The notes under the pieces: generated by a model
Databases searched by the model: none
The model's input: only the letters and a program-made list of their open reading frames with translations
What the model was told of the DNA's origin: nothing
Shown: piece by piece, positions 14,092 through 14,416 of the stretch
Position numbering within the stretch: the first letter of the stretch is position 1
Layout of the letters: each line of letters starts with the position of its first letter
Program-made: the position numbers and the translations under genes
From: DASYYE01 sp035946955
Lineage (GTDB): Bacteria; Actinomycetota; Actinomycetes; Streptosporangiales; Streptosporangiaceae
Assembly (NCBI GenBank): GCA_035946955.1
Contig: DASYYE010000445.1
Location: 1 to 14,416, forward strand
Direction: 5' to 3'
DNA: 14,416 nt

Positions 14092-14416
14092 ATGATCAGC
14101 AGGAGAGCAGGCTGGACTCGGGCAGTGCTCATGGCATCCGCCGGGCTGGCTGCCGTCGTGGCGGTGCTGCCCCTCGGGACGGGTTCTGCGGCCACTGCGG
14201 TGCCCCGGTTCGACCACCTGGTGGTCGTGGTGATGGAGAACAAGAACTACAGCGACATCATCGGCCGCCCTGACGAAGCGCCATATATAAACAGCCTCGC
14301 GACCGGTGGAGCGCTCTTCAGCAACTCATTCGCGGTGACCCATCCCAGCCAGCCCAACTACCTGGCGCTGTTCTCCGGCTCGACCCAGGGCGTCACCAGC
14401 GACGACTGCCCGCACA
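14092..14416 (+). CDS. Secreted acid phosphatase / phosphoesterase family protein (N-terminal part)
   Basis: The first 108 residues of a gene cut by the right edge. The ATG at 14092 follows GGGAGG with good spacing. Residues 1-35 are a signal peptide (basic RRAGWTR, then the hydrophobic AVLMASAGLAAVVAVLPL). HLVVVVMENKNYSDIIG (42-58) is the metal-binding start of the phosphoesterase family related to phospholipase C and AcpA-type acid phosphatases; E49 and N50 are expected ligands. FAVTHPSQPNYLALFSGST (80-98) is the second conserved block and includes the region of the nucleophile. Phosphate release from organic phosphoesters outside the cell is the likely role; phospholipase activity is less likely given the THPSQPNY form. 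The rest of the domain is outside the window. Confidence 0.88.
   Translation, partial: MISRRAGWTRAVLMASAGLAAVVAVLPLGTGSAATAVPRFDHLVVVVMENKNYSDIIGRPDEAPYINSLATGGALFSNSFAVTHPSQPNYLALFSGSTQGVTSDDCPH

Overview
The window is about 14.4 kb of high-GC DNA. GTG and ATG starts with strong GGAGG ribosome sites, a twin-arginine signal, secreted multidomain glycoside hydrolases and mostly monocistronic genes all point to a soil-type actinobacterium. Nothing in the sequence fixes the genus. I support ten protein genes. Nine are complete and one runs off the right edge. I see no tRNA, rRNA, CRISPR array, transposase or integrase.

Left part (1-4798): about 415 bases without a confident gene carry two strong hairpins, the second sitting just behind the stop of a minus-strand family 3 beta-glucosidase (416-2866). 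A 730-base gene-free divergent region follows. It holds operator-like repeats and a hairpin-rich leader for a secreted GH25 lysozyme (3596-4591), which has its own hairpin terminator.

Middle (4799-9770): a Tat-signal beta-helix protein of 802 aa, built like a phage tail spike, converges on a spermidine-synthase-like methyltransferase gene (7224-8087, minus). That gene is divergent from a monoamine-oxidase-like flavoenzyme (8385-9770) across a 297-base region with palindromes.

Right part (9771-14416): a three-gene operon encodes a six-helix membrane protein, a winged-helix repressor joined to it by a 4-base overlap, and a 61-aa membrane protein. It is preceded by a 12-bp-arm inverted repeat lying on a candidate promoter. 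A perfect 16-bp hairpin between converging genes separates it from a minus-strand GH18 chitinase (11164-12984) that has a readable promoter and a downstream palindrome. A MOSC-domain gene (13230-13937) and the start of a secreted acid phosphatase (14092 to the edge) follow.

Together the region is dominated by exported enzymes that cut beta-glucans, peptidoglycan, chitin and phosphoesters, each apparently controlled separately. This fits a saprophytic or microbe-lysing lifestyle. The most unusual items are the Tat-exported tail-spike-like protein, the mutually exclusive hairpins in the lysozyme leader, and the operator-promoter arrangement of the membrane-protein/repressor operon.
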